DNA of 38,671 nucleotides from Saccharofermentans sp. (GCA_016292145.1 JAEFBA010000015.1:1-38671); one strand, 5' to 3'; positions 7,551 to 16,315 are shown, counted from the first letter of the stretch. Notes: generated by a model not told the origin, from the sequence alone. Translations and numbers: made by a program.

Positions 7551-9629
7551 ATGAAACGCAAAACAGGGCAGAAGATCCTTCTGCTTTTTATTTCATTTGT
7601 CCTCGTTTTTACTCTCTGCCCCATGATATCCATGGCGGCTCCTTCCGGCACCGCAACTTCCAACTGCTGGGGCAGCGGCGGCCAGCTTGAGATACAGCTT
7701 TCAGGCTGTTCAGGCTATAAAAACATCACTGTAGTCGCGGAATTCTCGGGCAAGATAGATTCAGCAACCGGCTGGGGATTTGATTCTTACGTCATAAAGG
7801 ATAACCGGGTAACCGCCACATGTTCTTCCACGGGTTCTAACAGCTGGGGGTTCGACAATAAAGTCGGCATCCAGGTTACGGGAAGCAGCGTTAATTCCGC
7901 AAAGCTCATTTCCGTATCAGGTGACGGCCAGACGGGCTCAGTTAAGGAGACTGAAGCGACAACCGCGGCTACAACAGCCAATAGTACAAAGGCAACAGAG
8001 AATGCTAATAACCCTGATCCGGCACGTAACACCAAAGGCGTTGCAGGTGACGACTGGCTTACGACGATAGATTCCCATATCGTCGATAAGGACGGCAAGG
8101 AAGTATGGCTCACGGGCTGCAACTGGTTCGGCTATAACACCGGAACCAACATGTTTGACGGTGTCTGGAACTGCAATCTGAAGGATTCTTTAAAGGCTAT
8201 CGCCGACAGAGGGTTCAATGTTTTAAGAGTTCCCATGAGTTCCGAACTCCTTTTGCAGTGGAAGCGCGGCGAATATCCCAGAGCCAATTACAACAACGCA
8301 TATAACACCGAACTCAATTCGATGAATTCGCTGGAGATCTTCGACTATGTCCTCTCGCTTTGCGAGCAGAACGGCATGAAGGTCATAATCGACATCCATA
8401 CCGTGAAGACTGATGCTTCCGGCCACAACCATCCTGTCTGGTACAGGGAAGATATGACTGAAGACGATTTTATCGATTCGCTCTCATGGACTGCTGAAAG
8501 ATATAAGAATAACGACACCATCATCGGCTACGACTTAAAGAACGAGCCTCACGGAAAGGCCGCAGAAAACCCTCACGCTATCTGGAATAATTCGAAGGAT
8601 AAGGACAACTGGAAAAGGGTAGCAGAGCGTGCAGGCAATGCCGTTCTGGACAAGAACCCCAATGCCCTCATCATCATTGAAGGCATCCAGATCTACCCCA
8701 GGGACATAAAGGCGAACAACTTCGTATCCAAAGATGACGACAACGACTATTACAACACCTGGTGGGGCGCAAACCTCATGGGTGTTAAGGATTATCCAAT
8801 CGATTTCGGCAGTCCCGAACGCAATAAACAGATCGTTTATTCGCCTCACGATTACGGTCCGAGAGTCTACGAACAGCCATGGTTCAAGGGCGGATTCACA
8901 TACGAATCGCTCTATAAGGATGCCTGGCACGATTACTGGCTCTATATCGCAGAAGAAGACATCGCTCCCATCTTTGTAGGTGAGTGGGGCGGCTTCATGG
9001 AAGGCGATAATCTGAAATGGATGGAATACTTCAGGCAGCTCATCGCAGAGAAGCACCTTCACCACACATTCTGGTGCTTTAATGCCAATTCAGGCGACAC
9101 GGGCGGTCTTGTAAAAGACGATTTCAAGACATGGGACGAAGAGAAGTATAACTTCGTAAAAGCAGTTTTGTGGCAGACAGCAGACGGTAAGTTCATCGGA
9201 CTTGACCATGCCGTACCGCTTGGTGTTAACGGCATTGCTCTTGGCGATTACGATAGTGTTATAATTACACCCGCGCCTGTTATGCCCAAGCAGAATACGC
9301 TTGAGACAGAGACAACAGCTGAGACGACTCAGGAACCGGACGTTCAGGCCACTTTCGGCTTAATTGAAGATGAGAAATCCGATCTTGCCTCTAATATGAT
9401 CCGAAAAGCCTCAACGGTTCTCATTGTAGTTGTTATAATAGCTGTAGTACTGATCGGCGGTATCGTGGCTCTCACGATCTTCATGAAGAAGCGGTCAGAT
9501 GCTCGTAAAGCAGGGGAAAAGGTAGTGCCTCTTGATCCGGAAGATCTCGAGGATGTGAATATTATCAATAACGAAGCAAATGTTGCAGAAACCGGCAAAG
9601 CTCCGGAAGATGCGCAGGAGGACAGTTAA
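7551..9629 (+). CDS. Membrane-anchored GH5 cellulase with N-terminal CBM-like domain
   Basis: A 692-residue exported endoglucanase-like enzyme. Order: signal peptide (residues 1-29, ending ISMA-AP); a CBM2-like domain with aromatic residues (NCWGSGGQLEIQLSGC and SNSWGFDNKVGIQV); a Thr/Ala linker; a GH5 catalytic domain (about 165-560). The acid/base Glu332 is in DLKNEPHG and the nucleophile Glu478 in VGEWGG, so both catalytic residues are present. A Thr/Glu linker leads to a TM helix (about 621-645, STVLIVVVIIAVVLIGG) and a charged cytoplasmic tail of about 45 residues. There is no dockerin or LPXTG, so the enzyme is held by its own TM with the catalytic part outside. GGAG lies 7 bases before the ATG. 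It sits between the dCMP deaminase (12-base gap) and a one-TM protein (1-base gap). GH5 also includes mannanases and other glucanases, so the exact substrate is not proven. Confidence 0.92.
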   Translation: MKRKTGQKILLLFISFVLVFTLCPMISMAAPSGTATSNCWGSGGQLEIQLSGCSGYKNITVVAEFSGKIDSATGWGFDSYVIKDNRVTATCSSTGSNSWGFDNKVGIQVTGSSVNSAKLISVSGDGQTGSVKETEATTAATTANSTKATENANNPDPARNTKGVAGDDWLTTIDSHIVDKDGKEVWLTGCNWFGYNTGTNMFDGVWNCNLKDSLKAIADRGFNVLRVPMSSELLLQWKRGEYPRANYNNAYNTELNSMNSLEIFDYVLSLCEQNGMKVIIDIHTVKTDASGHNHPVWYREDMTEDDFIDSLSWTAERYKNNDTIIGYDLKNEPHGKAAENPHAIWNNSKDKDNWKRVAERAGNAVLDKNPNALIIIEGIQIYPRDIKANNFVSKDDDNDYYNTWWGANLMGVKDYPIDFGSPERNKQIVYSPHDYGPRVYEQPWFKGGFTYESLYKDAWHDYWLYIAEEDIAPIFVGEWGGFMEGDNLKWMEYFRQLIAEKHLHHTFWCFNANSGDTGGLVKDDFKTWDEEKYNFVKAVLWQTADGKFIGLDHAVPLGVNGIALGDYDSVIITPAPVMPKQNTLETETTAETTQEPDVQATFGLIEDEKSDLASNMIRKASTVLIVVVIIAVVLIGGIVALTIFMKKRSDARKAGEKVVPLDPEDLEDVNIINNEANVAETGKAPEDAQEDS

Positions 9630-9630
9630 C

Positions 9631-10527
9631 ATGCAGTATATCTACATGGCCAACATATTTGAAGACAACAGCCGTTTAGGCCCTTTGGTTATAGGTCTTG
9701 CTGTCTGTGTCATCATCGGTCTTATCATTGCGACGATAATCATCAAGATAATGGATAAGCGCAAGGAAAAGATGAACAATGAGATCGACACCGCCTGGAA
9801 GGCTGAGCAGGTCATTAACCGCGTTGAAGTCTTATCCCAAAAAAGCGAAAAGAAAAAGGTCCGCCAGATAAAGCGCGACACCAGAGATCCCAGGAAAAAG
9901 GAAGCCGATGAAGCAGCTTCAAAGAATACTCTGCTCGGAGGAAAGAGCGAAGCTCAAAGAGAAGAGAAGGAAGCCAGTGAAGTCTTCGGTTCTCTCGGAA
10001 TCTCCTCTAAAAAAGCTGAAGAGATCGACAAGGCAAAAGAGCAGATCATCATCAACGGATACCTGCAAAAGTCCAACACAGCGCCTATCAGGCCTGTTTA
10101 TTCCAATACTCTTGAAGCACGTCAGCAGCAGAGAAAAGAACTTGATTCCGACGAAGTCGGCAAGGAAGCAGAGACTCCCGCTCTCGTCATGGATTCTGCC
10201 GCTCCTTCCGAAGTAAGGATCACGGATGCCCCGGTTCAGAAGGTAAAGCCTACTGCTTTAAAGCGCCCTACTGCAGCCAGGGTTGAGATCACTGATGAAC
10301 CCGCTGAAGATGATGATGCATACAGTGAAGCTATGAGACCTCAGATCGGTACGGAAGTATCCAATGCAGAGGTTGACCGTCCCGCTGAAGTTCAGGCAGA
10401 GAAGCCCGAGATATTGAAGTCCGGCGAAGAAGCCATTATCCCTGCCGCAAAAGAAGCCGTAGAAGGCTTTGTCCCCAACGAGGAAATACTCGAACAAAAC
10501 AATGAGGAAGAGGGCGAAAAGCCTTAG
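9631..10527 (+). CDS. Single-TM protein with long charged cytoplasmic tail, unknown function
   Basis: I do not recognise a family for this 298-residue protein. Residues 1-15 form a short outside stub, residues about 16-41 a strong TM helix (LGPLVIGLAVCVIIGLIIATI), and the rest is a Lys/Glu/Ala-rich tail. A basic stretch (KSEKKKVRQIKRDTRDPRKK) comes first, then a long region with little predicted fold. It starts 1 base after the GH5 stop with AGGAGGA 8 bases before the ATG, so it is made together with the cellulase. Its layout (short outside, one TM, long charged inside) parallels the tails of the GH5 enzyme and the next surface protein. It may be a partner that organises them at the membrane; that is inference. 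An in-frame start at 9580 is rejected because it lacks a ribosome binding site and overlaps GH5. Confidence 0.8.
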   Translation: MQYIYMANIFEDNSRLGPLVIGLAVCVIIGLIIATIIIKIMDKRKEKMNNEIDTAWKAEQVINRVEVLSQKSEKKKVRQIKRDTRDPRKKEADEAASKNTLLGGKSEAQREEKEASEVFGSLGISSKKAEEIDKAKEQIIINGYLQKSNTAPIRPVYSNTLEARQQQRKELDSDEVGKEAETPALVMDSAAPSEVRITDAPVQKVKPTALKRPTAARVEITDEPAEDDDAYSEAMRPQIGTEVSNAEVDRPAEVQAEKPEILKSGEEAIIPAAKEAVEGFVPNEEILEQNNEEEGEKP

Positions 10528-10557
10528 TTCCGTCACATTTCCGCCATTATTGTTCTC

Positions 10558-10587
10558 TTGATAATATAAGCACTTTGCTTGTATAAT
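10558..10587 (+). promoter_or_regulatory. Promoter of the large CBM-like surface protein
   Basis: TTGATA (10558-10563) and a perfect TATAAT (10582-10587) are 18 bases apart. The start of transcription would be near 10594, just at the edge of a stem-loop. Confidence 0.75.
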
Positions 10588-10594
10588 TTTAGTA

Positions 10595-10618
10595 TCTTCT
10601 AATATTTATATTAGGAGA
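10595..10618 (+). promoter_or_regulatory. Stem-loop at the start of the 5' leader
   Basis: TCTTCTAATAT (10595-10605) pairs with ATATTAGGAGA (10608-10618) over 11 bp with one U-G pair and a 2-base gap. It would sit at the very 5' end of the mRNA, 16 bases before the GGAGG. It could stabilise the mRNA or be a protein-binding palindrome. Confidence 0.5.
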
Positions 10619-10647
10619 GGTGTGTGCTTTTTTGGAGGTAAATATTG

Positions 10648-13600
10648 ATGACGGGACGCTATTCGGGTCGCTTCTCGCTTAAGTCGATATGTACGCTCTT
10701 GTGCGTGCTTATCGGCATGTTTTTCGCGTTGCAGTTTGTTGTTGTTCAGGATGTTCAGGCCGCCGGTGCTAATGTAGAGTTTAAGATCTACGATGACTGG
10801 GGCGATGGATGCAATTTCAACATTAAATTGAATAAATTCGATGAAGGTGCAGAGGTTACATTAAAACTGTCAGCGCCGCATGAGATTGCTGAGTATAATA
10901 TTTGGGCACCTAATGGTGTTTCTGCAGAAAAGAAGTCTGATCAGGTTCTCTACATCTCATTTACTTATCACGGAAAGAATGTCCAAGGACAGGTTACAGG
11001 AACTGATATAACGAATGGCAGTTTTAAAGCTAGTATAGTTAGTTATAGTGCTCCCAAGCCTACGGATACTCCTAAGCCGACAAATACAAATACTCCTACA
11101 CCTACGAAGAAGGTAACGCCTACACCTACAAAGAAGGTAACGCCCACACCTACAAAGAAGGTAACACCTACACCTACAAAGAAGGTAACGCCTACACCTA
11201 CGAAGAAGGTTACACCTACACCTACGAAGAAGGTAACGCCTACACCTACGAAGAAGGTTACACCTACACCTACGAAGAAGGTAACGCCTACACCTACGAA
11301 GAAGGCAAATCCTACGCCTACAAAGAAGGTAACACCTACACCTACTAAGAAAGCAAATACGCCTACACCTACAAAGAAGGCGAATACAAATACACCTGTA
11401 CCGACAAACACGAATACAGAGGCACCGAAGCCCACAAATACTAAGGCTCCCAAGCCTACAAATACAAAGGCACCAAAGCCTACCAATACAAGTGCACCCG
11501 TTGAGACGGAGGCACCTAAGCCGACAGAGACAATACTCGATCCCACGACTTCAATCACGGTGGATCCGAACGTTGTAAACGGTGCTGCAGGTGGCCTTGT
11601 TGGCGGAATCGTAGATACGTCTGCATCCGATACAACAGAAGCCTTAGTTACCACGACAGCTGGCGGTGAAGGCAATGTTGAGACAGGAGAAGGTACGCCT
11701 ACTCCTACGCCGACGCCTACACCTGTAACCGCAGCTCTTGCGGCAACGGGAAAGAAGAAAGGTCCTACGAACCCTACATGGTTCTGGTGGATCCTCCTCG
11801 TTCTTCTTGCAGGTGCTGCATTTGCAAGATATAAGTATCTTAAGGATAAGAAGGAACTGGAAGGTGTGGATCTTGCGATAGCATTTATTCCGGGCGTTCC
11901 TTTCATCGCTGATAAATTAGGCTATCTCGGACCTGTTAAGAAAGTTAAGCCGGAGGAAGTTCCTGCTTCCAGTTCCAGCCGAACATTTAACACGGCTACT
12001 GCAATGAAGGAACTCAAGGCTATGGAGGCAGGCGAGATCAGTCCTTTCAAGCCGGCACCCGGTACTGCTCCCAAGCCTGTTGAGAAGAAGGGACCTATGA
12101 AGCTTCCTTCTGACCGTTCCGTTGAATCTCCTAAGGCTACGACAGACAGCAAGAATCAGGTAGCTTTCAGATCTGCAGCTAAAACTTCTAATCCGACTGC
12201 CATGAAGAGCAATGCATTCAGACCCGCATCTGCAGGTCAGACAAAGGCTGCTTTAGGCGGAGTTGCTGCAACAACCGCAGTTGCAAGAACAACGAATTCC
12301 AAGACAGCTTCTCCTTTCAGGCCTACAAACGCTTCAGGAATCGAGACCAATGTAAATTCCGTTGCGCAGAACAACGCAATGAAGAATGCAATGAGAACGG
12401 ATAACAGGCTTGAATCCAAGCCTTCTGCCGGAAAGCCCATCAACAGTGCGTTTAAGCCTGCAAGCAATGCGGCAGCAAAGCCTGAGGCAGACACACCTGC
12501 CCAGAAGCCTGCGTTCAACGCATTTAAGCCTGCAAGCCAGCCGGCTGCTAAGCCCGCAGCAAGCACGGCAGCTCAGAAGACTGCATTTAAGAGCACTTTC
12601 AAGGCTGCAAGCGCAGGTGAGACAAAGCCTGCTGCAAGCACTACAGCTGCTCAGCCCATTAACAGTGCTTTCAAGCCTGCAAGTGATGCGGCTAAGCCTG
12701 CGGCAGCTGCTCCTGAGAAGAAGCCCGCATTCAACGCTTTCAGACCTGCATCGGCAGGTGCAGCAAAGCCTGAGACAACACAGAATTCAGCAATTAATGC
12801 TTTCAAGCCTGCGCACGCTTCAAGCACACAGACTGTGCCGAATACTGTTCAGGATCATGCGGCAAAGAACGCTTTCAAGCCCGCTGATACAACAAACAAG
12901 CAGCCCATATTCGGCAACCTGTTTAAGCCTGCAAATACTGCAGCTGCAAAGCCTGCAGAAAAGGCAGCTGAGACAGCAGCTCAGGGCACTGTAGGATCCC
13001 AGACAAATATCGTCGGAGGACTTCCGAGAGTTAACCGCAGCATGCAGAATTCAGCAAGGAAGGATATTTTCAAGCCCTCCAAGGTACCCGGAACATTACC
13101 TTCTGCTGATCCTTCGGCATCCGGATCACCTTTCAAGAGTGCAGTTACACCTGCTGTAACTCCTGCCGCTTTGGCCGGAACTGCAGCCGCAGCAGCTGCC
13201 GTTAAGGAAGAGAAGAAGTCTGAACCCATCAGACGTCCCAAGAATGAACTTACACCCGAGCAGATCGCTGAGCGTGAGAAGGCTGCAAAGCTCCTTGAGG
13301 AGAGAAGAGCCGCTCAGGCTGCAAGAGTCGAAGAGATAAGAAAGAACGCAGAAGCCAAGAGGCTCGAAGCTGAGAAGAAGGCTGCTGAGGAAGCCAGACA
13401 GGCTGAAGAAACAAGGAAAGCAGAGATTGCCAAGAAGGCAGAAGAAGCAAGACTCGCAGAAGAAGCGAGAAAGGCTGAGGATGCAAGAAAGGCAAAGGAA
13501 GCAGCCGAGGCAGCTGAGCGTGCAAGATTAGAAGAGCAGAGAAAGGCCGAAGAGGCTATAAGACTTGCTGCTATTGCAAAGGCTGAAGCTGAAGCCAAGG

Positions 13601-14904
13601 CAGAAGAAGCAAGAAAGATCCAGGAAGCTTTAAGAGCTGCTGAGCGTGAGAGGATCGAAGCTGCAAAGAAGGCTCAGGAAGAAAGAAGAGCCGAAGAAGC
13701 AAGAATAGCCGAGCAGATCAGAAAGGCTGAAGAGGCCAGAAAGGAAGAAGCGCTCAGAAAGGCCGAGGAGGCAAGGAAGGCTGAGGAAGCAAGACGTGCC
13801 GAAGAAGCTAAGAGAGCTGAAGCCGCAAGAGAAGCCGCTAGATTAGAAGAAGAGACCAGAAAGGCTGAGGAAGCTGCAAAGGCAGCAGAACTTGCTAAGC
13901 AGGAAGAAGCCAGAAAGGCTCAGGAAGAAGCATTGGCTGCTGAGCGTGCAAGGAAAGCAGCAGAAGAAGCAGAGAAGGCAGCAGCTGCTGCAAAGGCAGC
14001 CGCTGAAGCTAAGCTCGCAGAAGCACAGAAGGCTAAGCAGGCTGCTGAGGCAGCAAGAGAAGCACGTGCCGAGCGCGCAAAGGCCCAGGCTAAGACATCC
14101 GCTTTCTTTAAGAATACTTTGGCAACTTCAGAGAATACAGTAGCACCGGGCATTTCCGCTCTTGCTTCTGCTGAAGGATATGACAAGATGCTCGACAGCA
14201 AGAAGGAGCAGGTATCTGAAGCAAAGGAAAGCTCAAAGGTCAGCGAGATCAAGAGCAATCCTCTGATGTCATTCAAGAGCGGTTCTTCTTCCGGTGTCGG
14301 AGCTTCCGCATCAACTGAGATTTCCGGACCTTCCATTTCGAGCGAGCGCGCAAAGTCATCTTCCAACTCCAACCAGTTGGGCAGCATCCTTGCAGGAAAG
14401 ACTTACAACAATTCAGGAAGAGCACCCGTTTGGGCATCTCCTGCAATGGCTAATGTTTCCGCTTTCAAGGAGAGCGAAGAAGCAAAGGCTGCAAGAGAAC
14501 TCGAAGAAAAGAAGCGTATTGAAGAGATCGAGGCCAAGAAGGCTGAAGAAGAAAAGGCAAGGGCTGCTTATACGAGCATTGCTGATGCTGCGAAGTCACA
14601 TAAGTCCGCATTCTTCAAGAGAGCTCAGACAGGACGTGATTCTTCTTCCGAGCAGGACGGACATGTTTCCGCATACGGCGGCATCGTAAGACCTTCCGCA
14701 ATTGTCGATAAGGAGAACGAAGCAAACAAGAGAATGACTGCTCCTGCTATGGGTGCGGCATTGGAAGGCCAGAGACCTTCGATTATGGATCCTAATGCGA
14801 AGGCTGCTCCTACGGCATCAGCCCCTGTGGCAGGCTTCAAGGGACTTAACGGAGAGAACCTTTCCAACGGTCAGTCCGACGAGGATACACAGGATATCAG
14901 CTGA
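10648..14904 (+). CDS. Trans-envelope protein: CBM-like domain, TPTPTKKV stalk, TM, FKPA repeats and long coiled coil
   Basis: A 1418-residue protein. Order: signal peptide or first TM (about 10-38, ending VQAAGA); a CBM2-like domain of about 95 residues (VEFKIYDDWGDGCNFNIKL); a Thr/Pro/Lys stalk with twelve TPTKK units; PKPTNTKA repeats; a TM helix from about 378 (WFWWILLVLLAGAAFARYKY). Then come over 1000 residues that should be cytoplasmic. Of these, about 465-830 carry 13 short F-[KR]-[PSA] motifs (SAFKPAS, NAFRPAS and so on), and about 867-1150 are an unbroken Ala/Glu/Arg/Lys coiled coil like TolA or plectin-type rods. The last part has a few more SAFKES/SAFFKR motifs. GGAGG is 9 bases before this ATG; a TTG at 10645 is also possible. 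The role is unknown; binding fibre outside and scaffolding inside is inferred from the layout. Confidence 0.85.
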   Translation: MTGRYSGRFSLKSICTLLCVLIGMFFALQFVVVQDVQAAGANVEFKIYDDWGDGCNFNIKLNKFDEGAEVTLKLSAPHEIAEYNIWAPNGVSAEKKSDQVLYISFTYHGKNVQGQVTGTDITNGSFKASIVSYSAPKPTDTPKPTNTNTPTPTKKVTPTPTKKVTPTPTKKVTPTPTKKVTPTPTKKVTPTPTKKVTPTPTKKVTPTPTKKVTPTPTKKANPTPTKKVTPTPTKKANTPTPTKKANTNTPVPTNTNTEAPKPTNTKAPKPTNTKAPKPTNTSAPVETEAPKPTETILDPTTSITVDPNVVNGAAGGLVGGIVDTSASDTTEALVTTTAGGEGNVETGEGTPTPTPTPTPVTAALAATGKKKGPTNPTWFWWILLVLLAGAAFARYKYLKDKKELEGVDLAIAFIPGVPFIADKLGYLGPVKKVKPEEVPASSSSRTFNTATAMKELKAMEAGEISPFKPAPGTAPKPVEKKGPMKLPSDRSVESPKATTDSKNQVAFRSAAKTSNPTAMKSNAFRPASAGQTKAALGGVAATTAVARTTNSKTASPFRPTNASGIETNVNSVAQNNAMKNAMRTDNRLESKPSAGKPINSAFKPASNAAAKPEADTPAQKPAFNAFKPASQPAAKPAASTAAQKTAFKSTFKAASAGETKPAASTTAAQPINSAFKPASDAAKPAAAAPEKKPAFNAFRPASAGAAKPETTQNSAINAFKPAHASSTQTVPNTVQDHAAKNAFKPADTTNKQPIFGNLFKPANTAAAKPAEKAAETAAQGTVGSQTNIVGGLPRVNRSMQNSARKDIFKPSKVPGTLPSADPSASGSPFKSAVTPAVTPAALAGTAAAAAAVKEEKKSEPIRRPKNELTPEQIAEREKAAKLLEERRAAQAARVEEIRKNAEAKRLEAEKKAAEEARQAEETRKAEIAKKAEEARLAEEARKAEDARKAKEAAEAAERARLEEQRKAEEAIRLAAIAKAEAEAKAEEARKIQEALRAAERERIEAAKKAQEERRAEEARIAEQIRKAEEARKEEALRKAEEARKAEEARRAEEAKRAEAAREAARLEEETRKAEEAAKAAELAKQEEARKAQEEALAAERARKAAEEAEKAAAAAKAAAEAKLAEAQKAKQAAEAAREARAERAKAQAKTSAFFKNTLATSENTVAPGISALASAEGYDKMLDSKKEQVSEAKESSKVSEIKSNPLMSFKSGSSSGVGASASTEISGPSISSERAKSSSNSNQLGSILAGKTYNNSGRAPVWASPAMANVSAFKESEEAKAARELEEKKRIEEIEAKKAEEEKARAAYTSIADAAKSHKSAFFKRAQTGRDSSSEQDGHVSAYGGIVRPSAIVDKENEANKRMTAPAMGAALEGQRPSIMDPNAKAAPTASAPVAGFKGLNGENLSNGQSDEDTQDIS
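11092..11394 (+). repeat. 24-bp tandem repeat encoding TPTPTKKV
   Basis: Eight direct 24-bp units (11092-11283) each encode TPTPTKKV. Four further variants with KKA or KKAN endings follow, to give 12 TPTKK units. Synonymous changes (gtaacg/gttaca, acgaag/acaaag) show a partly aged array. The repeats build a stiff, positively charged stalk that could cross the cell wall. Copy number is likely to vary between strains. Confidence 0.9.
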
Positions 14905-14927
14905 TATTTATCAGGGGGATATATCAT

Positions 14928-15236
14928 ATGAAGAGAGCGAAAAAACCTCTAACCTTTACTGCAATCGCTGCCGGCATCGGCGCGTTGAGTTTGGCTGTGG
15001 AAGCATGTGTCTACGGACCGCCGAGTCCGCCGGAGACCAATGTTTACGGTCCTCCGCCGCCGGAACTCACTTCATATGAGACAGAAGAGACAACCGACGA
15101 GACAGATGCCACATTACCCGAGTCCAAGCCCGGTGAGACATCTGAAGAAGTATGCGTATACGGACCTCCGTCTGAGGAATCCTTAGATGGACCTGAAGTA
15201 GATGTATACGGACCGCCGGAAGATTTTGAGAACTGA
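14928..15236 (+). CDS. Small lipoprotein-like peptide with four VYGPP motifs (possible radical SAM substrate)
   Basis: A 102-residue protein. Residues 1-26 are a basic and hydrophobic leader ending AVEA-C27, close to a lipobox apart from Glu at -2. The rest is acidic and disordered, and holds four copies of VYGPP at residues 28, 39, 77 and 93. Two of them are preceded by Cys (C27, C76) and the others by Asn and Asp. AGGGGG lies 10 bases before the ATG, and the gene is 23 bases after the big surface protein and 5 bases before a radical SAM/SPASM gene. Short repeated motifs beside such an enzyme are the usual sign of a ribosomal peptide or lipoprotein that is modified after translation. Bacteroidetes have paired radical SAM enzymes and lipoproteins with Cys-x-Tyr-Gly-type motifs, which this resembles. 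No modification is proven. Confidence 0.8.
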   Translation: MKRAKKPLTFTAIAAGIGALSLAVEACVYGPPSPPETNVYGPPPPELTSYETEETTDETDATLPESKPGETSEEVCVYGPPSEESLDGPEVDVYGPPEDFEN

Positions 15237-15241
15237 TATCC

Positions 15242-16315
15242 GTGGATGTAATCGAAGCAAAAAAGGCTTATCTTGACCAGAAAGCCGAATTAAGAGCCAG
15301 GCTTTTTGAGAAGCCTGATCTGATCTACCTGTTTTTTGAATTAACAAGAAGCTGCAATTCGAAGTGCTTTCATTGCGGCAGTTCCTGCGAGCCCGGCTTA
15401 GGACACGGACCTGATAAGGAAGCATTTAAAGCCGTTTTGGATGATGTTAAGGAGCACTTCGATCTTAAGAGGGTGCAGCTTTGCATCACGGGCGGAGAGC
15501 CGCTTCTGTACCCTGATTTCGAAGAACTTCTGGCTTATGCCGTAGAGCAGGGGTTCCACTGGGGCATGACGACAAATGCAACGCTTATCACCAAAGACGT
15601 TGCAGATATGCTCGCAAGAACAAAGATGGGGACAGTATCTGTCAGCATCGACGGACTCCGTGATACGCATGACAGACAAAGGGGAATCGCAGGCGGCTAC
15701 GACAGGGCGATGCAGGGAATACAGAACCTCATTGACCGTAAGGCTTTCAAGCATATTCAGGTAACGACTGTCGTTAATCACAGGAACATCGGAGAATTGG
15801 ATGAGCTTTTCGATATCCTGGATAAGATGGATCTCGATTCGTGGAGAGTAATAGGCATTGAGCCGATGGGAAGGGCTCTCGATTATCCGGACATGCTGCT
15901 TACACCTGATGACCAGAGATATATCTTTAAGTTCATCCGTGACAAGAGAGAGCAGGGAATACCAGTAAATTACGGATGTTCTCATTTCCTCGGACTGGAT
16001 TATGAGAGAGAAGTAAGGGACTGGTTCTTCTATTGCGGTGCGGGCACACACACGGCTGCAATAAGGGTCAACGGTGATATCACGGCATGCCTTGATATCG
16101 AAGAAAGACCTGAGTTCGTACAGGGCAATATCTATAAGGATAAGTTCAGTGATGTCTGGTTTAACCGCTTCCGGGAATTCAGAAAGCCCTTGTCCTCGCT
16201 TTGCGAAGATTGTCAGAAGTGCGAATGGGAGAAGTGGTGCGCAGGCGGCTCCAGACACTGCTTTGATTACGATAACAATAAGCAGAGAGTCTGCTTTAAG
16301 GACATTCTCTTTTAA
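15242..16315 (+). CDS. Radical SAM/SPASM enzyme (probable peptide maturase)
   Basis: A 357-residue enzyme expected to modify a peptide or protein using S-adenosylmethionine and iron-sulfur clusters. The radical SAM motif is Cys38-x3-Cys42-x2-Cys45 (RSCNSKCFHC), followed by GGEP at 84-87. The C-terminal part is a SPASM domain with many cysteines (C246, C265, C283, C321, C324, C327, C333, C340, C351), including CxxCxxC and a KWCAGGSRHC segment, which normally hold two auxiliary 4Fe-4S clusters. The start is a GTG with a weak ribosome binding site, 5 bases after the stop of the VYGPP peptide, so translation is probably coupled to it. That coupling makes the peptide the leading substrate candidate. 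PqqE, anaerobic sulfatase-maturase and haem d1 enzymes share the fold, and no sulfatase with a maturation Cys motif was recognised here. Confidence 0.9.
   Translation: MDVIEAKKAYLDQKAELRARLFEKPDLIYLFFELTRSCNSKCFHCGSSCEPGLGHGPDKEAFKAVLDDVKEHFDLKRVQLCITGGEPLLYPDFEELLAYAVEQGFHWGMTTNATLITKDVADMLARTKMGTVSVSIDGLRDTHDRQRGIAGGYDRAMQGIQNLIDRKAFKHIQVTTVVNHRNIGELDELFDILDKMDLDSWRVIGIEPMGRALDYPDMLLTPDDQRYIFKFIRDKREQGIPVNYGCSHFLGLDYEREVRDWFFYCGAGTHTAAIRVNGDITACLDIEERPEFVQGNIYKDKFSDVWFNRFREFRKPLSSLCEDCQKCEWEKWCAGGSRHCFDYDNNKQRVCFKDILF

Noticed and set aside
11092..11394. Regular repeats that might be read as a CRISPR array
   Set aside because: They are direct 24-bp units without spacers, in frame inside a large protein gene.
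11043..11906. 287-codon minus-strand open frame opposite the repeat stalk
   Set aside because: It is the antisense of the TPTPTKKV repeats (a VGVGVTFF-type repeat) with no ribosome binding site.
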